Below are positions 62,652-64,000 of a stretch of 64,000 nucleotides of DNA, in pieces. The position numbers were made by a program, and so were the translations under genes. The notes under the pieces are model-generated. The model saw nothing but the letters and a program-made list of their open reading frames with translations. It did no database searches and was not told the DNA's origin. Origin of the DNA: Nitrospira sp. (GTDB lineage Bacteria > Nitrospirota > Nitrospiria > Nitrospirales > Nitrospiraceae); assembly GCA_024998595.1 (NCBI GenBank), contig JACOEK010000003.1:620001-684000 (forward strand), read 5' to 3'. Every line of letters begins with the position of its first letter. Position 1 is the stretch's first letter.

Positions 62652-64000
62652 TCACATCGCCTTACGCGCGGCCTCTGCGCTCGCGACAGGACCCTCTGCC
62701 TCATCGCGCAATGCCCTTCGCAGCACCTTCCCAATGATGGTCCGCGGCAACTCCGAGCGGAATTCGATGGCGACCGGCACCTTGAAGCGCGCCAGAGATG
62801 TGCGGCAGTGGTCGATCAACTCCTGTTCGCTCACAGCCGCCCCTTCGATGGGCACGACGAACGCCTTCACAGCTTCTCCGTAATGACGATCGGGAATGCC
62901 CACCACCACCGCCTCGCGCACGGCCGGGTGCTGGAACAGGATTTCTTCCACCTCCCGGGGATAGACGGTCTCGCCCCACGGCTTGATCACGTCCTTCTTG
63001 CGATCGAGAAAAAAGAAGAACCCCTGCTCGTCCTGTCTGACGATGTCTCCGGTATGCAGCCAGCCGCCTCGCAAGACCGCTTGGGTGTCCGCCGATTTCT
63101 TCCAGTAGCCCTGCATCACTTGTGGGCCCCGGACAATGAGTTCGCCGGCCTCTCCAAGCGGAAGGTCTCTCAGTCCTGTCTCCACATCCACGATCCTCGC
63201 GTCCGTATCCGGAAACGGTAATCCCATCGAACCTGGGGGATGTGCATTGTCGATCGGGTTGCAATGGGTCGTGGGGCCTGCTTCGGTCAGCCCGTATCCT
63301 TCTGAAATTTTCACACCGCTCAGGCGTTCAAATGCATCTTGAACCTCAGCCGGAAGCGGACTTGCGCCGCAGAGACAGACCCGGATCGAATGCAAGTCAT
63401 ACCGGCCGACCTGTGGAAAATCGGTCATCATCGAGAACATCATCGGGACACCGGACATGATGGTCACGCGATGCTGCTGGATCGCCTTCACCGCTTCGTC
63501 GGCATGAAAACGCGGGAGCAGGACAATCATCGACCCGGTCGCCACCGCCAAGTTCTGACAGGTGTTCAGCCCGTAGCAATGGAACAATGGCACCGCGCCG
63601 AGAAACACTTCTTTCCCCTCGCGAAAAGAGGAGCACCAGAAGCGACCTTGCATGGTATTGACCACCACATTGCGGTGCGTGAGCATCACGCCTTTGGGCA
63701 TGCCCGTCGTGCCGCCGGTGTACTGAATCTGCGCCAGCGCGCCCGGTTCCAGGGTTGGAAGGGGCTCGACATCCGCCTCCCTTTCTCCCGCCTCCCGTTC
63801 GATCAATTCACATAAGTCATATACCGGCGGGGTCTTTTCGATCGCAATCCAGCGTTTCGTCCATCGCGCCTTGATCGGATAGAGCCATCGTTTCACCGGC
63901 GGGAGAAAATCCTTCAGGCTGGTAATGACGATCCGGCGGGGCAAGTGACCGTGCTCACGAATGGCCTGGATGCGGGGGTAAAACAGATCCAATGCCACGA
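62652..64000 (-). CDS. Long-chain-fatty-acid--CoA ligase (partial, 5' end outside window)
   Basis: About 450 C-terminal residues of an adenylating acyl-CoA synthetase. Motifs: P-loop-like YTGGTTGMPKGVMLTHRN, A5 YGLTEAGP, A7 LHTGDIVRQDEQGFFFFLDRKKDVIK, and the C-terminal lysine in RTIIGKVLRRALRDEA. Roughly 100-130 N-terminal residues are beyond the edge; the first in-frame GTG at 63998 is internal. It activates fatty acids for the downstream genes and is probably near the operon start. Confidence 0.93.
   Translation of the reverse strand, partial: VALDLFYPRIQAIREHGHLPRRIVITSLKDFLPPVKRWLYPIKARWTKRWIAIEKTPPVYDLCELIEREAGEREADVEPLPTLEPGALAQIQYTGGTTGMPKGVMLTHRNVVVNTMQGRFWCSSFREGKEVFLGAVPLFHCYGLNTCQNLAVATGSMIVLLPRFHADEAVKAIQQHRVTIMSGVPMMFSMMTDFPQVGRYDLHSIRVCLCGASPLPAEVQDAFERLSGVKISEGYGLTEAGPTTHCNPIDNAHPPGSMGLPFPDTDARIVDVETGLRDLPLGEAGELIVRGPQVMQGYWKKSADTQAVLRGGWLHTGDIVRQDEQGFFFFLDRKKDVIKPWGETVYPREVEEILFQHPAVREAVVVGIPDRHYGEAVKAFVVPIEGAAVSEQELIDHCRTSLARFKVPVAIEFRSELPRTIIGKVLRRALRDEAEGPVASAEAARKAM

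Overview
The window looks like a chromosomal segment of a Nitrospira-type bacterium (phylum Nitrospirota). This placement is an inference from protein resemblance, gene content and uniform high-GC coding; no rRNA or ribosomal protein gene is present to prove it. I see no tRNA gene, insertion sequence, prophage or CRISPR array. Several start codons were moved from the longest reading frame to a downstream ATG, GTG or TTG with a better ribosome binding site; each entry says why.

Layout. Positions 1-7.2 kb carry a cut-off nuclease of the DUF2779 type, a MATE transporter, a ketopantoate-reductase fusion, a sirtuin, a HAD phosphatase, an unusual receiver protein and a 39-residue basic protein. From 7.3 to 17.3 kb lies a forward housekeeping block: valS-nadC-birA-coaX, then the chaperone set grpE-dnaK-dnaJ and rsmE. 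From 17.4 to 25.9 kb, on the minus strand, are a YCF48 repeat protein, a TIG-repeat protein, a RidA protein, a lower-GC patch with a YD-repeat-like protein, deoB, deoC, mltG and ruvX. The last two end a tight run recA-recX-alaS-ruvX-mltG (30.1 to 24.3 kb). From 30.6 to 38.5 kb come small and hypothetical genes, cinA-thpR, a chlorite-dismutase-fold protein, an OB-fold protein, a SlyD-type isomerase and a Tat-exported M15-type protein. From 38.8 to 44.9 kb is a signalling cluster: a four-PAS histidine kinase, a NarL-type regulator, two small proteins (one a receiver without its phospho-acceptor) and a sigma-54 activator.

From 46.8 to 53.3 kb is the most unusual locus. A two-partner secretion porin, a very short secreted TpsA-like protein and an exported TPR-CHAT protein (caspase-like protease fold) lie in one minus-strand run. 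A convergently transcribed exported Lon-type (S16) domain follows, with Thr where the catalytic Ser should be. I propose this as a candidate surface or periplasmic protease module.

From 53.6 kb to the right edge is one minus-strand gene run that reads as a lipid catabolism operon. In transcription order it holds an acyl-CoA ligase (cut by the window edge), thiolase, 3-hydroxyacyl-CoA dehydrogenase, enoyl-CoA hydratase, patatin phospholipase, a long acyl-CoA dehydrogenase, an HTH protein with an unrecognised C-terminal domain, and tryptophanase. It could release fatty acids from phospholipids, activate them and carry out full beta-oxidation. Its linkage to tryptophanase is unexpected, and surprising in what is probably a chemolithoautotroph.
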